64,000 nt of DNA from Verrucomicrobiales bacterium (GTDB lineage Bacteria; Verrucomicrobiota; Verrucomicrobiia; Verrucomicrobiales; DEV007), in the NCBI GenBank assembly GCA_029213005.1, contig JARGPI010000007.1, positions 62,001 to 126,000 on the forward strand, written 5' to 3'. Below are positions 51,948 through 60,268 of this stretch, one piece after another. Both the position numbers and the translations under genes were made by a program. A model generated the notes under the pieces. It worked only from the letters and a program-made list of their open reading frames with translations, did not search any database and was not told where the DNA came from. Numbering within the stretch: position 1 is the first letter of the stretch; the number at the start of each line of letters is the position of its first letter.

Positions 51948-53186
51948 TTAATCAGCGAGAACCTCAGTTTTAAAGGTATTGATATATTGATCCCAATCGA
52001 AATCGGTCACGCCATGTTTGCCGGCGCGGAGGTGGTAACGGATATCTTTGCCCATTCCCTGTTTGCCGAGAAGTTCGTAGACGGGAGTGGCGTGGGCTCC
52101 GGCTAGGTATTCCCCTTTGGGGTCCGCCCAGAGATCTTCGGATGCGGAACCGATGTGGAGAGGGCGGGGCGCCATCAAAGCCATCAACTGGTGCTGATCG
52201 ACTGGGAGGGCGTTTTCGTTTTCGTTATAGGCGTTGAATTTATCGTTGAACCAGTGGGGAAAGGAGGTGTTGATTCTCGCAACCCGTTCCCCGATGCGAC
52301 GGCGATTCAGGGCCGCGCCTCCGCACCCGGAGTTGTTGGAAATCACCATCGCGAAACGCTCATCGGTCGCACCGGCCCAGAGGGAAGTCTTTCCGAGGCG
52401 GGAATGGCCGAAAACGGCAACTTTTTCCGCGTCGCAGAGTGGTTCGGTTTCGAGGTAATCGAGCGCACGACTCAGAGCCCAGGCCCAGGTGGCGATGGAT
52501 CCCCATTCAGTGGGTTTTTCAGGTTTGCCGAAGAGGGAGTGAGCGCCATTTTCGAAACCGTCATCAAAGTCGGGATCGACATCCCCGTAATAAATCGTGG
52601 CGAGTGCCATCTGGTTGTCGATGAATTTTTGCAAAGGCCAGCGGGTCGTGGAGCCGCGGCCCACTTCGGTTGCTTTGTCATCAACGACGGCTCCGGGAGT
52701 TCTCGAAGGTCGCATCCAAGACTCCGGCAATGAAATCTCGGTGGATGGGTGGGTGATGTGATTCCCGCCGAAGTTGTAGCCAAGGAAAGTGGGGGAGCCT
52801 TTTTCCACGCCTTTCGGCGCGACGATCATGAGATCCATAAAGGGGCCGTCCGCTTTGGCAAAATGGATTCGGACTTCTTTGAGCGTCGCTGTCCCGTCGA
52901 GAAAATCGATTTCTTTGCGAACCGTTGGAAAGATCTGGTTGGAGACACCTTCGGGAACAAAGCCGTAGATGTGTTCGGAAAACAAATTGAGGATTTCCGC
53001 TCTCCGTTTGGGCCATTGTTCCGCTGAGGTGACCGGGGTGCCGTCTTCAAATGTCAGTGAATCGGGAAGAGTGTACTCGGGGATTGCCGCTTCGTCGTAA
53101 TTCGGCGGATCGATCGCCGGCGGATCCGCAGCGGTTGCGATCTGTCCTAACAGACAGGCAATAAGAGAGTAGAAAAATGGCTTCAT
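51948..53186 (-). CDS. Secreted CE15-like (glucuronoyl/acetylxylan) esterase
   Basis: A 412-residue exported alpha/beta hydrolase. MKPFFYSLIACLLGQIATAA is a signal peptide. The nucleophile motif is VFGHSRLGKTSLWAGATDER, where GHSRLG replaces the usual GCSRxG of CE15 enzymes. FLGYNFGGNHITHPSTE, NNSGCGGAALNRRRIGERV, ASEDLWADPKGEYLAG and the catalytic His in GKHGVTDFDWDQY fit the family. CE15 enzymes cleave ester links between glucuronic acid and lignin or related groups; many bacterial members have other ester substrates. It would act outside the cytoplasm on polysaccharides. It is followed by the SpmA/B-type gene. Confidence 0.88.
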   Translation of the reverse strand: MKPFFYSLIACLLGQIATAADPPAIDPPNYDEAAIPEYTLPDSLTFEDGTPVTSAEQWPKRRAEILNLFSEHIYGFVPEGVSNQIFPTVRKEIDFLDGTATLKEVRIHFAKADGPFMDLMIVAPKGVEKGSPTFLGYNFGGNHITHPSTEISLPESWMRPSRTPGAVVDDKATEVGRGSTTRWPLQKFIDNQMALATIYYGDVDPDFDDGFENGAHSLFGKPEKPTEWGSIATWAWALSRALDYLETEPLCDAEKVAVFGHSRLGKTSLWAGATDERFAMVISNNSGCGGAALNRRRIGERVARINTSFPHWFNDKFNAYNENENALPVDQHQLMALMAPRPLHIGSASEDLWADPKGEYLAGAHATPVYELLGKQGMGKDIRYHLRAGKHGVTDFDWDQYINTFKTEVLAD

Positions 53187-53402
53187 GGGCGGAAGAATGG
53201 AGGGTGCTGGTATTTATGTCAATCACACCATTGAGCAAGTGGACTCAACTGGTGGGTTCAGAAACTCTTATTCATGCTCTTGATTTTGCTCTTGTTCTGA
53301 CGCATTTGGAGCCGAAAAAGGATCGAGAGCAAGAACCAGAGCCTGGCTGTTTTTCACGGTTTAATTTGCACGCTCGCAGTGGATTGCTTTACCGTTATAT
53401 AC

Positions 53403-53437
53403 TGTACCCTGTACAATTTGTGACGGTACCCTGTACA
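53403..53437 (+). repeat. Palindrome pair, site F (53403 and 53425)
   Basis: TGTACCCTGTACA and GGTACCCTGTACA start 22 bp apart, separated by ATTTGTGAC. They lie 14 bp upstream of the acpH start in a 265-bp divergent gap. The same gap also holds an imperfect CTCTTG/CAAGAG-rich inverted repeat at about 53278-53340. Confidence 0.92.
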
Positions 53438-53451
53438 GTCGCTGAAAAGGT

Positions 53452-54093
53452 ATGAATTTCCTGGCCCATCTCCATCTCGCTGAGGCGACTCCGGAATCCC
53501 GTCTCGGTAACTTGCTGGGTGATTTTGTGAAGGGTCTGCCGTGGGATGACCGGTTTTCGATTCCGATTTGGCAGGGGATTATGGAACATCGGTTCATCGA
53601 TGTCTTCACGGATCAGCATCCCGCATGGAGAGCGAGCCGGGAACGGCTTCAGGATGAAAATCGTCGGTACGCGGGAATTATTATCGATGTGTTTTACGAC
53701 TTTTTTCTGCATAAACACTGGGAGCGGTTTCATCCCCATCAGTCGGTGGAAAGTTTTATCAAAGAGGTACATCACGACCTGAAATTGGTCCGGGACCAGG
53801 CACCGCTTCCGGCTGCGGAGGTCTTTGACCGGATGATGCGTCAGCGGTGGTTGCAGGGTTACGGTGAGATCGATGGAATTCGGAGGACTTTGAAACGGGT
53901 CTCCCGCACGTCCCCGAATCTGGCCCTGATCAAAGGGCTCGAAATTGAGTTGGAGGCCAATCGCGAGGGGCTCGAAGCCGATTTTCTACGTTTCTATCCC
54001 GATGCGCTTGAGGAGATTGTGACGATTCGTGAGAATGTGATTCCGAAACATAAAGTTTTTGTAACAACGAGGCTGGCCACTGATATACGCTAA
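53452..54093 (+). CDS. acpH: Acyl-carrier-protein phosphodiesterase AcpH
   Basis: A 213-residue protein of the AcpH family. It removes the 4'-phosphopantetheine arm from acyl carrier protein. The N-terminus MNFLAHLHLAEATPESRLGN is nearly the E. coli AcpH consensus; GNLLGDFVKG and FIDVFTDQHP follow with the metal-binding His/Asp residues. The HD-like helical pattern continues through DVFYDFFLHKHWERF. Length fits. It begins 14 bp after palindrome site F and is followed after 20 bp by the sigma-factor gene. Confidence 0.92.
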   Translation: MNFLAHLHLAEATPESRLGNLLGDFVKGLPWDDRFSIPIWQGIMEHRFIDVFTDQHPAWRASRERLQDENRRYAGIIIDVFYDFFLHKHWERFHPHQSVESFIKEVHHDLKLVRDQAPLPAAEVFDRMMRQRWLQGYGEIDGIRRTLKRVSRTSPNLALIKGLEIELEANREGLEADFLRFYPDALEEIVTIRENVIPKHKVFVTTRLATDIR

Positions 54094-54113
54094 CGTTGGA
54101 CGAAGAGGATACA

Positions 54114-54650
54114 TTGGTAAAAAATGTGCAAAGTGGAGATCTCGCTTCATTTGAGAAGCTGATTGATTCCCACTCATCCCACCTCCGTGCCTTTGTGGCG
54201 ATGAAGTTGCCGGTCCCGCATCTCATTGATGAGATCGCGCACGAAGCGTTTGTTTTTGCCCATCGTCACATCAATGATTTTGAGGCGGGGACGGATTTCG
54301 GCAAATGGCTCCGGGCGATCGCTTTTAATTTGATTCGCAAAGAAACTCTCCGGCATCAGCGGGCGGCGAAGAATCAGGAAAAATTTCTCGATCACTGCCT
54401 GATTCAGAGCTCCGCCAACGAAGGGTTCGGGCCGGAGTCAGCCGTGGTGGCTTATCTGGAGGAGTGCCTCCGTGAGTTACCGGAAAATCAGAAATCGCTG
54501 CTCGAAAGAAAATACTCGCTGGCGGAATCGTCGCGGGAAATGGCCGAAGCGCTTGGAAAGAGCGAAGCCTGGGTGCGGACGACCCTCTGCCGGGTGCGCA
54601 CCGCTCTGCGGGGATGTATCGAAGAAAAGACGGCGGCAGCAAAAGCTTAA
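54114..54650 (+). CDS. ECF-type sigma-70 family RNA polymerase sigma factor
   Basis: A 178-residue sigma factor of the kind abundant in Planctomycetes and Verrucomicrobia. Region 2 is EIAHEAFVFAHRHINDFEAG followed by FGKWLRAIAFNLIRKE. Region 4 is LPENQKSLLERKYSLAESSR followed by the helix-turn-helix AEALGKSEAWVRTTLCRVRT. A TTG start at 54114 is proposed because GAAGAGG lies five bases upstream; the longer frame begins with TTG at 54096, three bases after acpH, without such a signal. It is followed 13 bp later by a FecR-LamG protein, its likely regulator. Confidence 0.88.
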   Translation: MVKNVQSGDLASFEKLIDSHSSHLRAFVAMKLPVPHLIDEIAHEAFVFAHRHINDFEAGTDFGKWLRAIAFNLIRKETLRHQRAAKNQEKFLDHCLIQSSANEGFGPESAVVAYLEECLRELPENQKSLLERKYSLAESSREMAEALGKSEAWVRTTLCRVRTALRGCIEEKTAAAKA

Positions 54651-54663
54651 TTAAACTCGAATT

Positions 54664-56268
54664 TTGAAAACGGAATTATTAGATGCTCATCTCACCGGCG
54701 ATCTGGCAAAGGATCAGGCCGAAATGGTTGAGACCGCGCTGCGGAATGACGAGGAATTGCGGGAAGTGTATTTCCAGCAGCTTCGTATGGATGCCGCTCT
54801 TCAGGTGCTTTTCACCGGTGAAGCCGATGTATCATCCGAGGATTTTTCCAAAGGTCTCCTCGCCCGTCTCGAGATGGAGGGTGCGGAGGGAAATCGCGAA
54901 TTTTCAAAATCAGTTCTCACCGAGATCCTCGAAGAAAAAGAGCGGATCGTGCCGTTGCGATGGCCTGATCTTTTAAAATCGTCGGCGGTGGCTGCGATCG
55001 CGGCTCTCGTCGCCGTCGCTGCGATGCAGATGGTAAACGTCGGGATTAATAATAAGTCGAAGGAAGCTCATCTCGTTCCTTCGTTCGGCGGAGCTTCCTC
55101 GGGATACCTTGCCCGGGTTCAGGCGTCTCAGGATGCGGTTTGGTCGACTTTGGATGACACTTCACTTCGCGAAGACGGTTGGATTACCAACGGGGCGATG
55201 GTTCTGGAGAAAGGCGTCGCTGAAATTGGTTTTAACTCCGGAGCTCGCGCTTTTGTGGAAGGGCCCGCGAAGTTGAGTATTGAGTCAGGCAACCGGACGT
55301 TCCTCGAATATGGAAGTATGACGGCTGAGGTTTCAAAGGAAGCCTCGGGTTTTACGGTTAATACGCCGCGCATGAATATCGTCGATATCGGGACCCGCTT
55401 CGGAGTTTCGGTTGATGAGAACGGCGAGACCGAGGTTCACGTCATGGAGGGAGTCGTGGAAGCGAGTCGCTCCAGCGGAAACTCGGTGGGCGTTTTTCTC
55501 CGCGAGGGCCTTTCCCTGAAAGCCGATTCCCGACCTCTCAGTTCGCTCGTTCCCATCGATTATGCCGGTGACCGATTCACCTTAACCGCCGGTCAGTGGC
55601 AGGACCCTGCGCCGGTGATTCGCTACGATTTTGATGAGTCAGGGGGCGCCGCGCTTCTCGATTCCGGCAGTAACCGGAAAGGCGGACCTTACGATCTGAG
55701 TTTGCTGGGTGGCGGAAGTTTTGATGAAAAGCCTCGCCGGGCACCCGGGCTGAGCGGGGGATGTCTCGTTTTTGAAGGTAATAAGGCGCTGTCCACACCG
55801 CTTTCAAAAGACTTTCGATTGGAAGATCCGTTTACGCTTTCTTTCTGGATGAAAATCCCGCCGCGGATCGGGAGAGATTCCGAGGATTTGGTGATTGGCT
55901 GGGGCAGGGAGTCCAACGGATGGGAATTCGGGTGTCACAATGCATTTGGAGGAGGGGCTTTGATTGTGCGCAGTGGCGATTCCTTTGTGACCGGTTCTTC
56001 TGATCTGGCAGACGGCAAGTGGCACCATATCGCAGTGCGTTTCATCGGCGGCGAAAACGTTGAATTGAAAAACCATCTCCACCTCTACGTCGATGGGCTT
56101 TCCGAAAGAATCAGTTCGTTTCAGGAAGGAACGATCGCGACGGGACGGGTCGGAGAGCTTCGCCTCGGGGACCTTCAAAATTCCGGCTTTCCAGGCTGGG
56201 TCGACCAGATTTCCATCTATGACCAGGCGGTTTCCACCCAAACTATCCAGAAAATAGTCACTAAGTAA
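54664..56268 (+). CDS. FecR-like anti-sigma/regulator with C-terminal LamG domain
   Basis: A 534-residue membrane-anchored protein. Residues 1-95 are cytoplasmic and helical, like an anti-sigma domain. One transmembrane helix (AVAAIAALVAVAAMQMVNV) follows at about residue 105. Outside the membrane a FecR domain contains FVEGPAKLSIESGNRTFLEY, GFTVNTPRMNIVDIGTRFGV and EVHVMEGVVEASRS. The C-terminus is a LamG/concanavalin-like domain (DPFTLSFWMKIP, DGKWHHIAVRFIGG). This is the usual partner of the planctomycete-type ECF sigma factors. The start is TTG at 54664, with no ATG nearby. A carbohydrate or surface ligand could be sensed by LamG; that is inference. Confidence 0.88.
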   Translation: MKTELLDAHLTGDLAKDQAEMVETALRNDEELREVYFQQLRMDAALQVLFTGEADVSSEDFSKGLLARLEMEGAEGNREFSKSVLTEILEEKERIVPLRWPDLLKSSAVAAIAALVAVAAMQMVNVGINNKSKEAHLVPSFGGASSGYLARVQASQDAVWSTLDDTSLREDGWITNGAMVLEKGVAEIGFNSGARAFVEGPAKLSIESGNRTFLEYGSMTAEVSKEASGFTVNTPRMNIVDIGTRFGVSVDENGETEVHVMEGVVEASRSSGNSVGVFLREGLSLKADSRPLSSLVPIDYAGDRFTLTAGQWQDPAPVIRYDFDESGGAALLDSGSNRKGGPYDLSLLGGGSFDEKPRRAPGLSGGCLVFEGNKALSTPLSKDFRLEDPFTLSFWMKIPPRIGRDSEDLVIGWGRESNGWEFGCHNAFGGGALIVRSGDSFVTGSSDLADGKWHHIAVRFIGGENVELKNHLHLYVDGLSERISSFQEGTIATGRVGELRLGDLQNSGFPGWVDQISIYDQAVSTQTIQKIVTK

Positions 56269-56409
56269 ACAACCAAGCAAACCAACTAAATCAAAAAATA
56301 TTAGTATAAGTGTAACAAACCGAAGTGATCTGGTTATACTTTCCAGAACAAAGTATTTAAACTCGTCAATTCGCCAGCCAAAGCACTTAACCATTTGATC
56401 AAAAACACT

Positions 56410-58623
56410 ATGAATCGAAACAAAACCAAAAATCTGCTAGCGACCGTCAGCATTTTGGTTCTTTCCGCCTCATCTGCCTTCGCGGAGATGCGGGATTGGA
56501 CCTCAAAAGATGGTAAGAAACTGCAAGCTGAGTTCGTGGGAACTTCAGGCGCAGGAAACAGTGCTCTTGTTAAGCTGAAACTGGCCAACGGGAACGTGGT
56601 GAATTATCCGGTCTCTAAATTGAGTGAATTGGACCGGGTCTTCGTGAAAAGTTCACTGCCGACTGATCCCGCTGCGCTCGCTGCTGAGATTGACAAGTTG
56701 GTCCTCAACAAGTTGAAAGAAAGCTATTACGGATTACGCAAAGATCTGGCTGATCTCGCCTCGGACACCGAGTTGACTAATGCCGAGAAAATCAAGCGTA
56801 AGGGTGAGATCGAAAGGGAAATGGAAATGTGCATCCCAAACGAGATGACCAATGACGAGCAGTTTATGCGTCGGATTTATCTCGATGTCGCCGGGCGTAT
56901 TCCTACCTATGCTGAAGCAGCCCGGTTCCTGGATTCCCGTGACCGTAACAAGCGCGCGGCACTGATCGACGAACTTCTCGAGACCGATGCTTTCGCGATG
57001 CGTATGTATAACTTCTACTCCGATCTCCTCCGGGTTCGTGAAGGGGTTGAAATGATGGGGAACGGCGATTTGAAAGTTGATCCCTATATCGAGTGGATCA
57101 AACAAAGTGTCAAAGACGACAAGCCATTCGATCAGATGGTTCGTGACATGCTCACAGCTGAAGGGCACATCTGGGACAACCCTGCGACCGGTTACATCCT
57201 TTCCGATTCAGGGATGAGACTGTGTAACGTGTCTAACACCTTCACTATTTTCCTCGGAACAGAAATCACCTGTGCCCAGTGCCACGATCACCCCTTCGAG
57301 CAGGTGAAGCAGATCGATTTCTATCGGATGGCGTCCTTTATGGGAACCACTGAAACCCGTGCCGGTCGCGGCGGAATGATGATGATGAACGGCTCCAACG
57401 ACCGCGAGGAACTGGCCCGGATGAGTAAGGTTCTTATGGATGCCGGGAAACTCCGGATGAATGAAACCACGGACCGGGTGATCCAGGACATCATGAGATC
57501 GCGCCGGAGTATGGTTAACGAAACCGGAAGCCAGAAAGTCGCTCTTCCACACGACTACAAGTATGACAATGGTGAGCCTTATCAGAAAGTGAAGCCTGCG
57601 GCCTACTTCGGAGACACCGTGAATCTTGAGAAACACGAAACTCCACGGGCGGCGTTCGCTGAATGGTTGACCTCTCCCGGCAATCCCCGTTTTACGGTTA
57701 ACATCGTGAACCGTCTCTGGAAACTGGCTTTCGGCCTTGGACAGATTGAGCCGGTTTACAACATTCCCGGCCACCTCGATGGACAAGCTCAGAACTATGA
57801 GTTGCTGACTTTCCTCGAGTCAATGATGCAGGACATGGATTTCAGCGTGAAAGACTTCCTCCGGGTCGTCTACAACTCAAACACTTACCAGCGTGAGTCC
57901 GAGACCTTAACTCCGACTTTAACCCAGGTTGATAACGGAACTTATCACTTCCCCGGACCGGTTCTCCGCCGGATGACCGCGGAACAGCTCTGGGACTCAA
58001 TGGTTACGCTGACCACGGACAATCCTGAAGGAATGGTCCGCCGCGGATGGGAAGACTACAGAGAACTCATGCATACCGATACGACAAAATTGACCACTCT
58101 GGCTCAGATTGAAGCCTACCGGTCAAAGTTCCGCACCATTGGTCGCGGTCTTTCCGATGGTGAGACCATGATGATGGAGCGAAATGCCGGTCGGATTGGT
58201 GGAGAGAAAATGGTTCGCGCTTCTGAAATGGAGCAACCACAGCGGGCCGGTCACTTCCTCCGGATGTTCGGTCAGTCAGACAAAAACCTGATTGAGAACC
58301 AATTTACTTCAGGATCTTCACCACAGGTGATGGCTCTGTTAAACGGAAGCATTACCAATAAAGTGCTGACCGATCCTGAAGCTTATCTGATCAAAGAAAT
58401 CATCTATGGAGATGGTAGAAAAGGGGACAAAGTCGACAAAATCTTTCTGAGTGTTCTCGGAAGAATGCCGACGTCCGACGAAGCAAGGAGAGCATCCTCG
58501 GGGATGCGTCCGAAGAAGGACAGAGATATGAGCGACCGCGATCGCCAGGCGATGGAAGTCGCTGCAATCGGAGATGTAATCTGGGCATTGGTGAATACCC
58601 GGGAATTTTTGTTCGTTCAGTAA
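56410..58623 (+). CDS. Exported SHD1 / DUF1549 / DUF1553 protein
   Basis: A 737-residue protein. A signal peptide (NLLATVSILVLSASSAFA) is followed by an SLA1-homology-1-like domain (MRDWTSKDGKKLQAEFVGTS, NYPVSKLSELDRVFV), not a cytochrome domain as in the other two PSD1-type proteins. DUF1549 begins near DEQFMRRIYLDVAGRIPTYA and carries the haem-type motif CAQCHDHPFEQV at 288-292. DUF1553 includes FTVNIVNRLWKLAFGLGQIE and YNSNTYQRES. The start at 56410 is preferred because MNRNKTKNLLATV fits a signal. It lies downstream of the sigma and FecR-LamG genes (141-bp gap) and 37 bp before its DUF1501 partner. Confidence 0.92.
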   Translation: MNRNKTKNLLATVSILVLSASSAFAEMRDWTSKDGKKLQAEFVGTSGAGNSALVKLKLANGNVVNYPVSKLSELDRVFVKSSLPTDPAALAAEIDKLVLNKLKESYYGLRKDLADLASDTELTNAEKIKRKGEIEREMEMCIPNEMTNDEQFMRRIYLDVAGRIPTYAEAARFLDSRDRNKRAALIDELLETDAFAMRMYNFYSDLLRVREGVEMMGNGDLKVDPYIEWIKQSVKDDKPFDQMVRDMLTAEGHIWDNPATGYILSDSGMRLCNVSNTFTIFLGTEITCAQCHDHPFEQVKQIDFYRMASFMGTTETRAGRGGMMMMNGSNDREELARMSKVLMDAGKLRMNETTDRVIQDIMRSRRSMVNETGSQKVALPHDYKYDNGEPYQKVKPAAYFGDTVNLEKHETPRAAFAEWLTSPGNPRFTVNIVNRLWKLAFGLGQIEPVYNIPGHLDGQAQNYELLTFLESMMQDMDFSVKDFLRVVYNSNTYQRESETLTPTLTQVDNGTYHFPGPVLRRMTAEQLWDSMVTLTTDNPEGMVRRGWEDYRELMHTDTTKLTTLAQIEAYRSKFRTIGRGLSDGETMMMERNAGRIGGEKMVRASEMEQPQRAGHFLRMFGQSDKNLIENQFTSGSSPQVMALLNGSITNKVLTDPEAYLIKEIIYGDGRKGDKVDKIFLSVLGRMPTSDEARRASSGMRPKKDRDMSDRDRQAMEVAAIGDVIWALVNTREFLFVQ

Positions 58624-58660
58624 TCACCGGAAAGTATTAAACCAAAACAAAACAAATCTA

Positions 58661-59995
58661 ATGAAGCAGGAATTAAAAGATAACCTAAACAAGCTCGACG
58701 AGCTGAGTCGTAGACAGTTTGTTGCCCGGACGGCCAAGACCGCACTGGGAGTTAGCATTCTCCCAATTGCAGGAGCATCGTCCAAGGTTCTCGCAGCCGG
58801 TGGTGGAAAAGCAGAGCACTGTATTTTCTTCTACATGAGCGGTGGGATGACTCATATTGACACCTTCGATCCGAAGCCGGGAACTGAAACCGGTGGTAAC
58901 ACCAAAGGTCTTTCAACCGGTGTTGCCGGTATTGAGATAGGTCACCACCTTCCGGGACTGGCGGCGCGGTTTAAAGATATCGCTGTGGTTCGTTCTATGA
59001 CCCAGAAAACGGGTGATCACCGTGGTGGTTCTTACTGGATGCATACCAGTTATCAGCCGCGTGCTACGATCGTCCACCCTTCGATGGGACCGTGGGCTCA
59101 GACTTTGCTTGGTAAAAAGCATGAGACACTTCCCGATTCCGTCGTGATCGGCGGAGGTGGTAATCACCCGGGCGCTGGTTTCTTCGGTCCGGCTCTCGCA
59201 CCGCTCCCAATCGGGGATGCTGAGCGTGGAGTGCAGAACTCAGAGTTGCCGAATGGCGTGAGCGAAGATCAGTTTGAGAAGCGTCTCGACCTGATGAACT
59301 CCTTTGACGAAGGGTTCCGTCGTAAATTTAAGACTGACGAAGTATCGGCTTACTCCCAGTTTTATGATGAGACCTTGAACCTGATGAATTCGGAAGACCT
59401 TGAGACATTCAAGCTCGGTAATGAGCCGGATTATCAAAAGAAACTTCAGGACTACGGTAACACCCGGGTCGGTAAAGGAGCCATGCTCGCGAAGCGTCTC
59501 GTGAAGTCCGGTATTCGTTTTGTTGAGGTTCAATCCGGTGGATGGGACATGCATAACGGAATCGACAATGCGATGCAGACAACCGGTGGAGCGCTTGATA
59601 AGGCGCTTTCTTCATTGATTGATGACTTGAAAGCGGAAGGTCTCTTTGAGAAGACTTTGATCGTTCTCGGAACCGAATTTGGCCGGACTCCGAAGATCAA
59701 TGCGAATGCTGGTCGTGATCACCACCCACGGGTGTTCTCAACCATGTTTGCAGGTGGCGGTGTTAACGGTGGCCAGGCTTATGGCAAGTCTGACAAACTG
59801 GGAATGGCTGTCGAAGAGGATCCAGTCGATCCACGTGACTTCAACGCCACAATCGCCCATGCTCTCGGGCTTGATCTCAACAAGGTGGTCTACGCTCCGT
59901 CAGGGCGTCCCTTCCTCGTTGCCGGTCACAAGCGGGACCGCGAGACAGATCGTGTGGTAACAGAAGGTAAGCCTTTGCTACAACTGTTTAGCTAG
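58661..59995 (+). CDS. Tat-exported DUF1501 protein
   Basis: A 444-residue protein with a twin-arginine signal (LSRRQFVARTAKTALGVSIL). Family motifs are HCIFFYMSGGMTHIDTFDPK, LIVLGTEFGRTPKINANAGR and HHPRVFSTMFAGGGVNG. It is the last gene of the sigma/FecR-LamG/SHD1-DUF1553/DUF1501 set and is closed by a strong terminator. It is one of three DUF1501 proteins in the window, each beside a different PSD1-type protein. Confidence 0.93.
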   Translation: MKQELKDNLNKLDELSRRQFVARTAKTALGVSILPIAGASSKVLAAGGGKAEHCIFFYMSGGMTHIDTFDPKPGTETGGNTKGLSTGVAGIEIGHHLPGLAARFKDIAVVRSMTQKTGDHRGGSYWMHTSYQPRATIVHPSMGPWAQTLLGKKHETLPDSVVIGGGGNHPGAGFFGPALAPLPIGDAERGVQNSELPNGVSEDQFEKRLDLMNSFDEGFRRKFKTDEVSAYSQFYDETLNLMNSEDLETFKLGNEPDYQKKLQDYGNTRVGKGAMLAKRLVKSGIRFVEVQSGGWDMHNGIDNAMQTTGGALDKALSSLIDDLKAEGLFEKTLIVLGTEFGRTPKINANAGRDHHPRVFSTMFAGGGVNGGQAYGKSDKLGMAVEEDPVDPRDFNATIAHALGLDLNKVVYAPSGRPFLVAGHKRDRETDRVVTEGKPLLQLFS

Positions 59996-60025
59996 TTCTT
60001 ATCTCTTATTTTTTGGTTTGATCGA

Positions 60026-60055
60026 AACGGCCCGGAGCAATCCGGGCCGTTTTTT
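60026..60055 (+). terminator. Terminator after the third DUF1501 gene
   Basis: AACGGCCCGGA pairs perfectly with TCCGGGCCGTT around a GCAA tetraloop, followed by further T. It lies 31 bp after the stop codon at 59995. Confidence 0.93.
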
Positions 60056-60099
60056 GCGTACCTATGAAATGAGCTTCAGTTTTTGGCTCAGGGTAGTGC

Positions 60100-60114
60100 T
60101 TCTAATAATTAGAA
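60100..60114. promoter_or_regulatory. AT-rich perfect palindrome, possible operator
   Basis: TTCTAATAATTAGAA is a perfect 15-bp palindrome about one central base. It lies in an AT-rich stretch upstream of the hybrid histidine kinase gene, 155 bp before its start. It may be a dimeric regulator site; the AT-rich surroundings also make chance symmetry possible. Confidence 0.35.
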
Positions 60115-60268
60115 AAATCTCATAAAAAAATATCAAATTTGCCCGAAAATTAACTTTCCTAAATTACATACCTCATTTAATGAAAAGTAGGGCTGTTTTC
60201 TTTACCTTGAAAGCAGCCTCCTGAGTTTTACCCGGGGCATGGGTGCATCTAGCTGAAAGATATCTGAA

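Noticed and set aside
53278..53340. CTCTTG/CAAGAG-rich inverted repeat as a terminator
   Set aside because: Pairing is imperfect, and it lies between two divergent genes where no terminator is needed. It may be a minor repeat but I cannot support more.
2912..53437. The palindromes as SOS (LexA) boxes
   Set aside because: The verrucomicrobial LexA motif I recall, TGTTC-N4-GAACA, does not match TGTACCCTGTACA, and the downstream genes are not DNA-damage genes.
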